This document shows positions 33,000-42,980 of a stretch of DNA of 64,000 nucleotides, piece after piece (within the stretch, counting starts at the first letter, position 1; each line of letters begins with the position of its first letter). A program made the position numbers and the translations under genes. The DNA lies in the NCBI RefSeq assembly GCF_933775445.1, contig NC_065874.1, forward strand, positions 3,243,001-3,307,000, read 5' to 3'. The notes beneath the pieces were generated by a model. The model was given only the letters and a program-made list of their open reading frames with translations, was not told the origin of the DNA and did no database searches. This DNA comes from Argentina anserina (lineage: Eukaryota > Streptophyta > Magnoliopsida > Rosales > Rosaceae).

Positions 33000-34780
33000 A
33001 GTTATATCCCCTTTTGCAAAATGATGCAATATTACTCCCCTGATAGATGAGTCTAAAGTGGGAAGCCCAAGCTCAGCAAGAATTGAATAGATGTCGTCAT
33101 ATAACACTCAATTGAGGATTAGTACAATGAACATCATATAGCCCCTTTACCAGTTGTAAGCAATCTTCAGGTGGGCAGGTGATATATATAACTGATACAA
33201 CAGTCAGAACAAAACCAGCAACATATAAGTCATTTCCATCAAGAACAACAATGTCTACCTCAAGTAGCACTATCCCGATCCATACAAATACTAATAAGCC
33301 AGTCTTGAGGTGCTTTTGCACCATCTAGTTTAAACTCTTGGATATTTCCGAGGTCTCACATGTTATGCACGAAAACCATTAAGCCTTGCGGTAGCACCCA
33401 ACCTGACTTAGGCCCAGTTTGGGATTGTTGTGCTGTGTGCAGAATTGCTTTTGAAGCTGTTGTAGGCAGAATTGTTTTTAAAGCTGCTGCAAGAAGAATC
33501 AACTGAGGTGTTTGGTAAACTGTTTTTGAAAAGAGAATTGAGATTGAATTATTTTGAAGGGGCTTGCTAAAAATAGTATTGTGGTTGTGTATGATTACCA
33601 TATTGGACATGAATCAAATTATAGTTTGGATAATTCCAACTCAATTCCAACTTTACACACTATCCAACCTTTTTTTTCTTTGAATAAACACTATCCAACC
33701 TTTTATGCACCAACAAAATGATCTTTAACTAAATTTTATAAGAAATTATGTCGATGTCATAGATTTCCAAGAACTATTTGATATTAATGAAATATATATA
33801 TATCGTAAATTTTCATTAATATTTAGATTTACTATAATTAAGTTAACATTTATTTTTATTTGTAAATAAATACAATTGTCCTCTGTACACCCTTGCATTA
33901 CTTCTTTTTCCATTCTAATTTAGTTGATATTCAAATCATGATTCTGGAACCAGCGGACCTTGGTTGTATTAAAGAATGAGAAGTATCCGAATTGCTAGCA
34001 AGTAATCAAACCTCAATTCAACAAATATCTGCATAACTAAGATTTAATCAATTCTACGACCTCTTTTAAAGGTAAGAAAGAGGCTAAATAAAAAAATACA
34101 GATTCAAATTCAAATACCAATAAATTGAAGAAACAAAAATTCACAGGAATGAGAATCAAACCCAAAGATGGAAATTTTGGGATTGCAATGAAAATAACAA
34201 AAACTCATAGCATATCTAGAATTAGAGCAATAGTGCAACGAAAAGAAAAGCTTGAATTAGAGAGAGTGAGGACATAGTTGGTAGTTAGGTTCAAATTCAT
34301 TTAAATGAGTTACTGTTGCTTCTTGTTTTCCAAAAGCACCTCCAAAAACAACCAAATGGCAGCTTCTCAAAATCAGCTGTTAGGAGAAGCAATTCTGACC
34401 AAAAGCTGCTTTAAGAGATTTTACCAAACACCATACTTTAAGTCTGAAAGCAGAAGCAGTCCCAGAAGCAGGTCAAGAATCAATCCCAAACTGGGCCTTA
34501 AGGAGGCTGAGAAAAAATATCAGACTATATATACCAAGTCATTATTGGCTTTCCAAGTAAACCACATCGACACTAATAGTCCAGTCCAACTTTTGGGTAA
34601 AAGCACAATAGAACATCTTTGCATCCAAGAATTTCTCTAGGAATAAAGAGAATTGATTGAGTTAGACTACCCAAAACACCTTGAGTAAAACAACAATCCT
34701 TGAATAAATGAGTAGCATCCTTTAATAATTCTTCGTTGCATACAACATACTCGGAAGGGATATATAAGAACATACCTGTG
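33000..34780 (-). pseudogene. LINE-type remnant (zinc-knuckle and RNase H-like pieces) split by a transposon
   Basis: Minus strand, two parts. At 34573-34773 CNEELLKDATHLFKDC fits the C..C/E...HLF..C pattern of the zf-RVT domain found downstream of LINE reverse transcriptases, followed by WFTWKANNDLV-like text in a shifted frame. At 33097-33400 a stretch with LDGNDLYVAGFVL and PPEDCLQLVKGLYD resembles the plant RNase H-like domain found after it. Stops and frameshifts occur in both. The order zf-RVT then RNase H on the minus strand is as expected, and the 1.09-kb element at 33411-34497 separates them. It is an old, dead fragment. Confidence 0.55.
33408..34500. mobile_element. PIF/Harbinger (Tourist-like) non-autonomous element
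   Basis: The element proper is 33411-34497. Its ends are perfect inverted repeats of GGCCCAGTTTGGGATTG, flanked by TTA on both sides (33408-33410 and 34498-34500), the 3-bp duplication typical of PIF/Harbinger. Subterminal regions on both sides repeat GTGTTTGGTAAA and AAGCAGCTT-like words. No transposase ORF is present; the 111-codon ORF at its right end is subterminal repeat. Confidence 0.9.
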
Positions 34781-35070
34781 CATCACTATACTATATAAGC
34801 TAAAACAAGACACTCTTATTCAACTACTACATTTTCGCTTACTTTTAAATAGAATCCAAAATATCTTCATATGATTTCGATCCAAACACGAATAAAAAAA
34901 AACACTCCAAATTCCACATTACTCTGATTTTTTATCCAAACACAAACAAAAAAAACACATCAAATTACACATTACTCCAAACAATCTTAAACAGGAAGAA
35001 ATGGAAAAATGTCTTGAAACCCTTCTGCTCACCCCGCCCCCAAACTCTTTGGAGAGGGGGCCATCATATG

Positions 35071-35074
<4 letters not shown>

Positions 35075-35109
<35 letters not shown>
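35075..35109. repeat. (CT)n microsatellite
   Basis: About 17 CT units in an otherwise gene-free stretch (34790-36100). That stretch also has a cluster of TACATTGT words (35285-35400) of unknown meaning. Confidence 0.9.
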
Positions 35110-35111
<2 letters not shown>

Positions 35112-36096
35112 TTGCCACTACTATTAGTAGTCTATCATCCAGCACCAACAATAGCACAGACCAAGTCGACCATGATTGAGATTCTCATCAAGAGTAGAAT
35201 TATCTTTCTCATAGTCAACCACAACTACCCGCATAATCATCTTCACCTCTTCGGCTACTGAGATCATAAAGAGGAGATGACTGTACATTGTCGTAGGAGT
35301 GACTGTACATTGTTAGGCCACTAGGGAGAGGCAAACGTTCTTCTTTGCTAGGTCGTCGGCGACGGTGTCAAGGTTGGAGTAGGAGATGGCGGTACATTGT
35401 CGACAATAAATCCTAGTTTAAGTTTATCTTATTACTGTATATAAAGAAACAAAATAGTGCTAAATAAAATACAGTAATTGAATTAATTCACCCAAAAATC
35501 TCAATGATCAGTTTAGTGAGATTTGATCTATAAAATGCATTTGTCTAATTCATCGTGGTGAAAATAGGGAAAAGCAAGTAGCCACCAGAGAGCTCTGTTC
35601 GAAATATCAGTGATATCGCCGATATTTCGAATCTGATACATCGTTTTCTCGTTTACGATGTCGAGCCTCTCCGTTTTCGCTTATTTTTTTAATTGAATCC
35701 GATACATCGATACCGAATAATTAAAATATAGTGTGTTATGTTTCTTGCGTCCTGAATTTCTGAATTTCATTGATTTGCTCGTGAAGGAAGAGAGAGAATC
35801 ACTATTAATATTATCAACTTAAAATAATAATATAAGATTTAATTAATGAGCTCTTTGGTTACAGTTAATCATGGTTAATATGACCCCCTAAAGCAAATTT
35901 GAATACGTAGTAACTCATGTAAACGTAAAACACGTTGACTTCATTTTTTACAAGAGAACGAAAAACTTGGATAGCGCACACCTATTCTACTCAAAACTCT
36001 CTGAATCCCAAGAAAGAAAGAATGAAGAAGATAAATCTCCCCCGCCCCTAAATCCAGCGGACTCTGTAAATCCCCCAAAATCTAAACCTTCAAATT

Positions 36097-36101
<5 letters not shown>

Positions 36102-36128
<27 letters not shown>
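36102..36128. repeat. (GA)n tract in the PEX7 5' leader
   Basis: About 13 GA units end 30 bp before the PEX7 ATG and are very probably transcribed as 5' UTR. Confidence 0.8.
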
Positions 36129-36129
<1 letters not shown>

Positions 36130-36157
36130 ACCGGAGTTAGTTAGTTAGGGAATTACA

Positions 36158-37117
36158 ATGCCGGTTTTCAAGACCCCATTCAACGGCTACTCCGTCAAGT
36201 TCAGCCCCTTCTACGAGTCCCGCCTCGCCGTCGCCACCTCCCAAAACTTCGGCATCCTCGGCAACGGCCGCCTCCACGTCATCGACCTCTCCCCCGGCCC
36301 CGGCCCCGCCCCCATCACCGAGCTCGTCTCCTTCGACACTGCCGACGGCGTCTACGACCTCGCCTGGTCCGAATCCCACGACTCCCTCCTCGTCGCCGCC
36401 GTCGCCGACGGCTCCGTCAAGCTCTACGACCTCAACCTCCCCCCCGCCTCCAACCCCCTCCGCTCCCTCCACGAGCACACGCGCGAGGTCTCCTCCGCCG
36501 ACTACAACCCCACGCGCCGCGACTCCTTCCTCACCTCCTCCTGGGACGACACCGTCAAGCTCTGGACCGTCGACCGCCCCGCCTCGGTCCGCACCTTCAA
36601 GGAGCACGCATACTGCGTCTACTCCGCCGTCTGGAACCCCCGCCACGCCGACGTCTTCGCCTCCGCCTCCGGCGACTGCACCGCGCGCGTCTGGGACGTC
36701 CGCGAGCCCGGCTCCACCATGATCTTCCCGGCGCACGAGTTCGAGATCCTCTCCTGCGACTGGAACAAGTACGACGACTGCGTCATCGCCACCGCCTCCG
36801 TCGACAAGTCCGTCAAGGTCTGGGACGTCCGCTCCATCCGCGCGCCGATCGCGGTCCTCAACGGCCACGGCTACGCCGTCAGAAAAGTCAAATTCTCGCC
36901 GCACCGGCCGAGCCTGATGATGTCATGCTCGTACGACATGTCGGTTTGCCTGTGGGATTACATGGTGGAGGACGCGCTGGTGGGGAGGTACGATCATCAC
37001 TCGGAGTTCGCCGTCGGAATCGATATGAGTGTTTTGGTGGAGGGACTGCTGGCCAGCACCGGTTGGGATGAGCTCGTCTATGTTTGGCAGCACGGTACTG
37101 ATCCTAGAGCTCCTTGA
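36158..37117 (+). CDS. PEX7: Peroxisomal targeting signal 2 receptor PEX7 (WD40)
   Basis: An intronless ORF of 319 residues, close to the roughly 317 of Arabidopsis PEX7. It starts MPVFKTPFNGYSVKFSPF, the conserved N-terminus, and carries a WD40 propeller. Repeat ends are visible as VKLYDL, VKLWTV, ARVWDV, VKVWDV, VCLWDY and VYVWQH, with HEHTREVSSADYNP and HEFEILSCDWNKYDD between them. PEX7 binds the N-terminal nonapeptide PTS2 on cytosolic cargo and, with PEX5, delivers it to the peroxisome membrane. Codon use is extreme: from about 36170 to 36880 almost every third base is C or G, and the last 230 bases return to normal use. A 255-codon minus-strand ORF over it is a by-product of that bias. 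Confidence 0.97.
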   Translation: MPVFKTPFNGYSVKFSPFYESRLAVATSQNFGILGNGRLHVIDLSPGPGPAPITELVSFDTADGVYDLAWSESHDSLLVAAVADGSVKLYDLNLPPASNPLRSLHEHTREVSSADYNPTRRDSFLTSSWDDTVKLWTVDRPASVRTFKEHAYCVYSAVWNPRHADVFASASGDCTARVWDVREPGSTMIFPAHEFEILSCDWNKYDDCVIATASVDKSVKVWDVRSIRAPIAVLNGHGYAVRKVKFSPHRPSLMMSCSYDMSVCLWDYMVEDALVGRYDHHSEFAVGIDMSVLVEGLLASTGWDELVYVWQHGTDPRAP

Positions 37118-37325
37118 TTAAAAAACCTGAAGTGAGTCTTCTTCCTTTCTTTGTTATACTAGTTTTCGAATTGTGAAATGTGATTGCTGCAATTGCTTTA
37201 GTTTTACGGAATAATGATGATGATCATATGTTTGGAACATGTATAGCGAAAATTGAAATGAACAACTAAGATTTTAGCTGTTTACTGAGAAATGAGACTG
37301 CTTGTTTGGTCATCTTTGATGTGTG

Positions 37326-37356
<31 letters not shown>

Positions 37357-38601
37357 GTGTGCTGTATCTGTGCTAGTGTTGAACTGCTGATGGTTTGCTT
37401 CACTGAGTGTTGCTTTGCTTTTGTTTCCATCTAGCTAACTATGAATGTGTGTATTACTTGGAGCTTTGCCGTAGAGGTTTGAGAAATGATGTGTTTAGAG
37501 AAAGGAACATTCCGACTAGGGAAATTCTAACTACTATGAATGTGTATTACTTGGAGCTGGAGGTGTTCGTATTAGTAGATGCTTAGCAGGCGGAATAAAT
37601 TTGGCTGCTTAAAAACTGTGGCTAGTTGTCAATTTATACCATCGTATACTGCAACTGAATAGCTTAAGTCTAAAACAGATTCACAAAGAGTTCCTTGTTT
37701 TAGCTCCACCACATTAAATAGAATTGCTTCTAGAGTGATGAGAGTTCCTTTTCTGTGTTGGCTGAGTGCATATTTAGACATCAAAGTTTCAACTACTTGG
37801 AAACATTAAAGCTAAAATTTTACTTGGAGATATCACTCTACCTGAACTAATTACTTTTACATTTCCTGATGTCTGTTTACGATTATGCTATTTAATGATT
37901 AGATGTTAGGTGTTTAAGCTTGTCTAGGTGCATTAAGGATGGTTGTCCAAAACCTGGGGATCTTCACCAGGTGGATTGTTGTAGATATTATTCTGTGGAG
38001 CAAGATATTTGCAAATATCTCATTTATAAAACAATAAAAATAGTCAAATAAACTGTAGATATTATTCTTAAGATAGGTATGAAGATGATTGTTGAGTCCA
38101 TGTGAACAGGAGTGGTAGTGACACTGGAGTCTCAAATAATATCTAACCTGTCAAGCACAACTCCCAATCAATTTAATGCAGGAGATTGTGCTGAGAAAAC
38201 AAAGGTGGTTGTGATACAATATATCAGAATTATGACTTTATTATATGATATTTGTCTATGTGTATATCATATATCCATGAATTGCAGGATAAGATAAGAT
38301 CATATGATGTAGCTAAATAAGGAAACCCTCCCTATACTAATAGTAGATGAACTCAACGCAGCTGCAAAGGTACAGGCGTAACTGCTCTAAAGCAGCTGCA
38401 AAGGTACAAACGTAACTGCTCTAAAGTTTCAACTCTTGTCCTTTGCCTGCTAGAGAGAGATTATTTTGTCTTTTCTCTATGCCAATCCACAAGCCCTTTA
38501 TGTAGCATAACCAACATGGTCTCCAATTCACCAAGAAGAGTAGGAACAGTTCCCACCAAGCCTCAGGTACCCGATTATCAAACCCAGAAAACAAACCCAT
38601 A
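37118..38601. other. PEX7 3' region and PYL upstream region
   Basis: No further gene. A CT microsatellite lies at about 37326-37355. A 36-bp duplication (AGCAGCTGCAAAGGTACA...GTAACTGCTCTAAAG) occurs twice at about 38356-38428, in the presumed promoter of the first PYL gene. Confidence 0.55.
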
Positions 38602-39123
38602 ATGGAGAGCTACCATTGCCATGCCCTCTTACCAAACCAGTGTGGTTCAAGCCTGGTCCAGACCATAAATGCACCGCTTCCTCTCGTTTGGTCAGTTCTT
38701 CGCCAGTTTGATAAGCCTCAAGTCTACAAGCAGTTTATAAGCAGCTGCAAGATGTGCGCTGGAGATGGAGGCATAGGAAGCATACGTGAAGTTGAAGTCC
38801 ACACCGGCTTACCAGCCAAAACCAGCATGGAGAGGCTCGACAGGCTTGACGATGACAAGCATGTCATAAATTTCAGCATTGTTGGTGGAGAACACAAGCT
38901 AGTGAATTACAGCTCTACTACGACAGTGAACGAAGATAAGGATAGAAAGACTCTTGTGATTCAATCTTATGTGGTGGATGTTCCTGCTGGGAGTAGTAAA
39001 GAGGATACTTGCTTGTTTACTAATACTATCATACAGTGCAACCTTAGGTCCCTGGCTAAAGTTACAGAAAGGATGTCTGCTCTTGATAAACTAGTTTGTA
39101 GAATTGAAGGGTCTATAAGATAG
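38602..39123 (+). CDS. PYR/PYL/RCAR abscisic-acid-receptor-like protein (copy 1)
   Basis: An intronless START/Bet v 1-fold protein of 173 residues, nearest in style to the PYL11/12/13 branch. PYR1 Lys59, which contacts the ABA carboxylate, is kept (Lys43), as are Glu94 (Glu77), Tyr120 (Tyr103) and Asn167 (Asn147). Changes from the family: the gate is TGLPA (68-72) instead of SGLPA, the latch is HKL (98-100) instead of HRL, PYR1 Lys63 is Ser47, and PYR1 Glu141 is Gln121. The C-terminus is about 12 residues longer than in its neighbours. ABA receptors of this family close over ABA and inhibit clade-A PP2C phosphatases in cytosol and nucleus. Upstream sequence aligns with that of copy 2, but copy 2's TATATAA is replaced by TTATGTAGCATAA. 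The family is secure; ABA binding is not shown. Confidence 0.92.
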   Translation: MESYHCHALLPNQCGSSLVQTINAPLPLVWSVLRQFDKPQVYKQFISSCKMCAGDGGIGSIREVEVHTGLPAKTSMERLDRLDDDKHVINFSIVGGEHKLVNYSSTTTVNEDKDRKTLVIQSYVVDVPAGSSKEDTCLFTNTIIQCNLRSLAKVTERMSALDKLVCRIEGSIR

Positions 39124-40730
39124 TTAAGAGGTTATGAAGGTTGTTCCATATTTTTCTGTGTAGCCATTGTTTTAGCTATGCTGTTGTAGCTTCTTTTTGT
39201 GGTTGTAATATGCGCTTGCATTTTTATTTTATTTTTGGAATAAATCTCGCAGTCATTTTAATTACAAGAAATTTGTTCCGTACTTCCGTTACCCAGTTTT
39301 TGGTTAAATTGAAAGAAAAGAATAGAAAGCAACTTCCTTTGGTATGGTCCTGGCTTCTTGGTTTCGATGGCTACCAAGAAGACCAAGGCCGTTTCTCATT
39401 TCATTGATTTAGTGAAAAGATAAATGAAAGCAGCAGGTGCAACTGAAAACAAAGTGTTCCATGCAATTCAACTTCATTTGCACCTTTGGTAGTCATCTTC
39501 GATCAAAACTAAGAGTTGGCATGTAATTTAAAATGAAGGTACAGATTGCTCAGTGGCGATGCAGTTTTCTCGGAAAATTAAGATTCGGCCAACAATTATC
39601 ATTAAGTTGGCCAGAACATAATACATACATGTAAATATGTAAAAACTTAGCAAATAGAGGGATCTGTCTTGTTGTGTGTTTTATCTCTTGGATTACAAGG
39701 AGTCCGAAACTTAACCAAGAGGGCAAGCACTGCTGAGCAACCGTTAACTGGTGTGGAAGCACAAGACGGGAAATTGATACCTTCAAACCCTTCCGCTGAA
39801 CTGTTATAGAGCGGAAGGCTGGTGATTTGAATCCATGTCATTGTTGAATCAAAGAAAAGGGTTGGCTTTCCATAACTTGGTTCCGATATGGATCATGAGA
39901 AAGCTGCCTTCATATGCTGCGCTGTTTCTCTGGTGCTTTAGTAAGGCATGTCAGAAGAGAAGTTCATAGCAGGTGAGGATTTATTCTGTTTATTCTCTGT
40001 TTTTTTTTTTGAGAAAGCAGCAGTTGAGGATTATAATTTTGACTAGAAATTATAATTTGATTAATTCATCCCAAGTTACTAAAAAGATGAATCAGAACAT
40101 GATGTTCAGATGTTCTGCAGAGTTGGCCTCTTATTTAGTACTTTTACCGTGACTTGTTTCATATGCTCAGCCTTTTGATATGTGTGATACAGTGGCCATG
40201 ATGTGTGAGATTTGGAAATTTCTGAGATTAGTGTTTATATGAGGCAATATTGTGCCTGTTTTTCTGTTTTACTATGATGGGGTAATCTAGGAGCATATCA
40301 AGAAGGCTGATGAATTGATGTTCAAACTTCAAACAACAGGTGTGTATTCTATAAATTCTATTAGTTGTTGGGTTTATGTTGAATCTAGGAAGCACTGAAT
40401 CTCAGTCATTAGTTAGAGAAACAAGAGACTGGTTTTGATCGTAACTTTAGAAGACAATGTATTCTGCTTATAATGCAATATGAGTCATGGTAACAGTTGA
40501 CTGCATCTATCATAAGAATTGAGAACTTGTATTTCTCTTTTATGACATCAATCCGCGTGCTATGAGGTTTAAGGGAACACACAGATAGGGTTTAACTCGG
40601 GAACTGGAAACCCAAGTTCCAAGCATTCTAGCCAAATGCATTGAATTTAATCAACAACTGCATAAAGCCTCAATCTCTTGGTTCTTTTTGGCCTCACCAA
40701 AGTGAATTCTATGCCAATCTACAATCCCTC
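39124..40730. other. Spacer between the two plus-strand PYL genes
   Basis: No gene or PYL fragment recognised. Short ORFs on both strands lack motifs. Confidence 0.5.
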
Positions 40731-40737
40731 TATATAA
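40731..40737 (+). promoter_or_regulatory. TATA box of PYL copy 2
   Basis: TATATAA lies 89 bp upstream of the chosen ATG (40820), within a block (ATGCCAATCTACAA...) that is shared with the upstream region of copy 1. Confidence 0.65.
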
Positions 40738-40819
40738 CCATCAGTACAATTGTCACCAACTATACCAACAAAGAAAGCAACAGCAGTTGTCACCTAAGCC
40801 TAGCTGGTACATGATCCAA

Positions 40820-41302
40820 ATGAACAGCTACCATATTCATGCTCTCTTCCCAAATCAGTGTAGCTCAAGTCTGGTGCAGATCATAGATGCACCACTCTCT
40901 CTGGTTTGGTCAATCCTTCGCCAATTTGATAAACCTCAGGCCTACAAGCTCTTTGTAAAGAGCTGCATAATGTTCTCTGGGGACGGAGGCGCTGGGAGCA
41001 TTCGTGAGGTGATAGTTTGCTCTGGTTTACCTGGTAAAACCAGCGTAGAGAGGCTTGACAAGCTCGATGATGAGAATCATGTCCTAAATATTAGCATCGT
41101 TGGCGGCGAACACAAGCTTGTCAACTACAAATCTACGACTACGGCGCATGTAGAGGAAGAAGGTAGGAAGACTATTGTGGTTGAATCTTACGTGGTGGAT
41201 ATTCCTGCTGGGAGTAGTAAAGAGGATACTTGCTTGTTTGCTGATACTATCATAGGTCACAACCTCCGGTTACTGGCTAGAGTTGCAGAACGGATGGATT
41301 GA
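40820..41302 (+). CDS. PYR/PYL/RCAR abscisic-acid-receptor-like protein (copy 2)
   Basis: An intronless frame of 160 residues. The ATG at 40820 aligns with the start of copy 1 (MNSYHIHAL versus MESYHCHAL); an in-frame ATG at 40811 would add three residues. Ligand-pocket residues equivalent to PYR1 Lys59, Lys63, Glu94, Tyr120, Glu141 and Asn167 are all present (Lys43, Lys47, Glu77, Tyr103, ESYVVD, HNLR). The gate reads SGLPG (68-72), with Gly for the usual Ala, and the latch HKL (98-100). It lies 1.7 kb after copy 1 on the same strand and shares upstream sequence with it, so the pair arose by tandem duplication. Of the three copies this one has the most complete pocket. Confidence 0.93.
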   Translation: MNSYHIHALFPNQCSSSLVQIIDAPLSLVWSILRQFDKPQAYKLFVKSCIMFSGDGGAGSIREVIVCSGLPGKTSVERLDKLDDENHVLNISIVGGEHKLVNYKSTTTAHVEEEGRKTIVVESYVVDIPAGSSKEDTCLFADTIIGHNLRLLARVAERMD

Positions 41303-42240
41303 TTAATTATTATGTTTTCGTTTTACATTGGTTTGCTGTTTTGTGATTGTTGTTTTCCTGGTATGCTGTTTTTCTTGACTTCTTATGGTAGTGGTCAACT
41401 AGTCATTATGTGATAACTATCATACCTGCTGTATACCTTCTTAGGAGGCTGGTTTAGTTGGTGAGATTTTGCAATACTTCTCAGACTTTTCTAGGTAGAA
41501 GCACAGGGTTTACCATCGTTTTTTTTTTACTGATCTTGTAATCCTTTGTACTCCTCCGACCTCATGATATCAAATTCTATACCATCTCTGGGTTTCTGGC
41601 GTTTTCATGCAAAAATAACACGAAAAAGAAGTACAACAGACGAGTAATGTTCAACAACTATCGACCATAGTTGAGAATCTGGTACAAAATATCTGGTCAC
41701 AAGGAGGGAAAATTTTAACAACAATACATGAAATATAACCCACTATTAATATAGGTGTCTCATGTTTTAAATCATTAACTTTGATACATTACCTTAAAAA
41801 TTCTAATTATAATGTATGCATGCGGTTAATAAATCGTCAAATTTATGTTGGCGTCCATTGTTGTTAGGGATAAATTGGTAATATATTGCTCTCTCTAACA
41901 ACCTCCATTGACTCCACCATCTTCAAGACATTGATGGGTTATGGATATGACTCATATGAGCCCAATGGGAAGCTTGAATTCATAAAGCTATTTAAGAAAA
42001 ATATAACCTTATCGACATCGCCGGAACCACAACCCATCTCGCTCTCTCTCGCGCTAAATCAAACCCATCTCCTTCTCCCGACCTTTCTCTCGACCTTGGG
42101 CTCTTTTTCAACCATTGTTTTCGCTTACTCGTCGTCTATGGGGATTTCAGTGGCTTTCTGGTTTAGATCTTTGAGAAAGATGAACTATTGAATTAGATGC
42201 GAAGAAAGGATCAGGAGAGGATCTTCCTGACCGGATTCAG
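41303..42240. other. PYL copy 2 3' flank, no further gene
   Basis: A T-rich 3' flank, then a short open stretch (41886-42191) of biased composition without motifs. The sequence CCGGATTCAG at its end is the possible left target duplication of the Mutator-like element. Confidence 0.5.
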
Positions 42241-42377
42241 ATCCTCTCCTCATGGCTATTTTCCTCACATTGTCTCATAGAGGTATATGGACCATCCAAT
42301 TAAATTTGATGGCCATGATTATTTTCCTTCACTTAAAATGATATTTTCAGTTTTACTTCTTCTCTTTCTCAATATCT

Positions 42378-42386
<9 letters not shown>
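42241..42386 (+). repeat. Left terminal inverted repeat of the MULE
   Basis: Inverted match to 46085-46230, including TATGGACCATCC and TTATTTTCCTTCACTTAAAA. Confidence 0.9.
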
Positions 42387-42423
<37 letters not shown>

Positions 42424-42980
42424 CTCTCTCTCTAACATAGACTCTTCTTTCTTTATTTTTTTTCTCTCTAAACCCTACGTCTCTCTCCTTCCCTTTTTTA
42501 AAGCCCAGACACATACACCAAAGAAAAACCCAATTCCAGCAAATTGAAGCTCCTCAGGTACTGATTCATCCCCATTTCGACATTTATTTAATACCCGATG
42601 TTTGGTTTATTGTTTGGATCGAACTAATCATATTTTACCGTATTATGTTTTTAAATATTTATTTTGTTCGGATTAGTTTGTGATTCATACTCCACCATGT
42701 CTAATTGCAATTGATTTGAGTTAATATTTGTCATGATCGATCGAATCATGAACTTGGGTTAGCTATCCTAGTTCAAACTTTTGGGAAATAACATATTGGC
42801 ATGCATGCATGGTTATTGTGAATGATTAGGAAGTTATATATTATTTTTCTTGCTTTATAACAATTTGGGTGATGAAGATTGTTTTTAGCTAAATTACTAA
42901 TACACTCTTCCAATATTACTTGCTTTGTTTTGGTTCCTGCAATTGATTATTTTTGGCAATTTTGAATATAATTTCAGAGC

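Noticed and set aside
34305..34640. 111-codon plus-strand ORF
   Set aside because: It crosses the right end of the Harbinger-type element and its subterminal repeats, so it cannot be one gene.
36137..36904. 255-codon minus-strand ORF over PEX7
   Set aside because: It is the antisense of a coding region with almost only C/G third positions, which removes stops on the other strand. Its composition (Gly/Asp/Val) is not protein-like.
39141..39407. 88-codon ORF after PYL copy 1
   Set aside because: Hydrophobic, AT-rich 3' flank with no motif or homology to the neighbouring genes.
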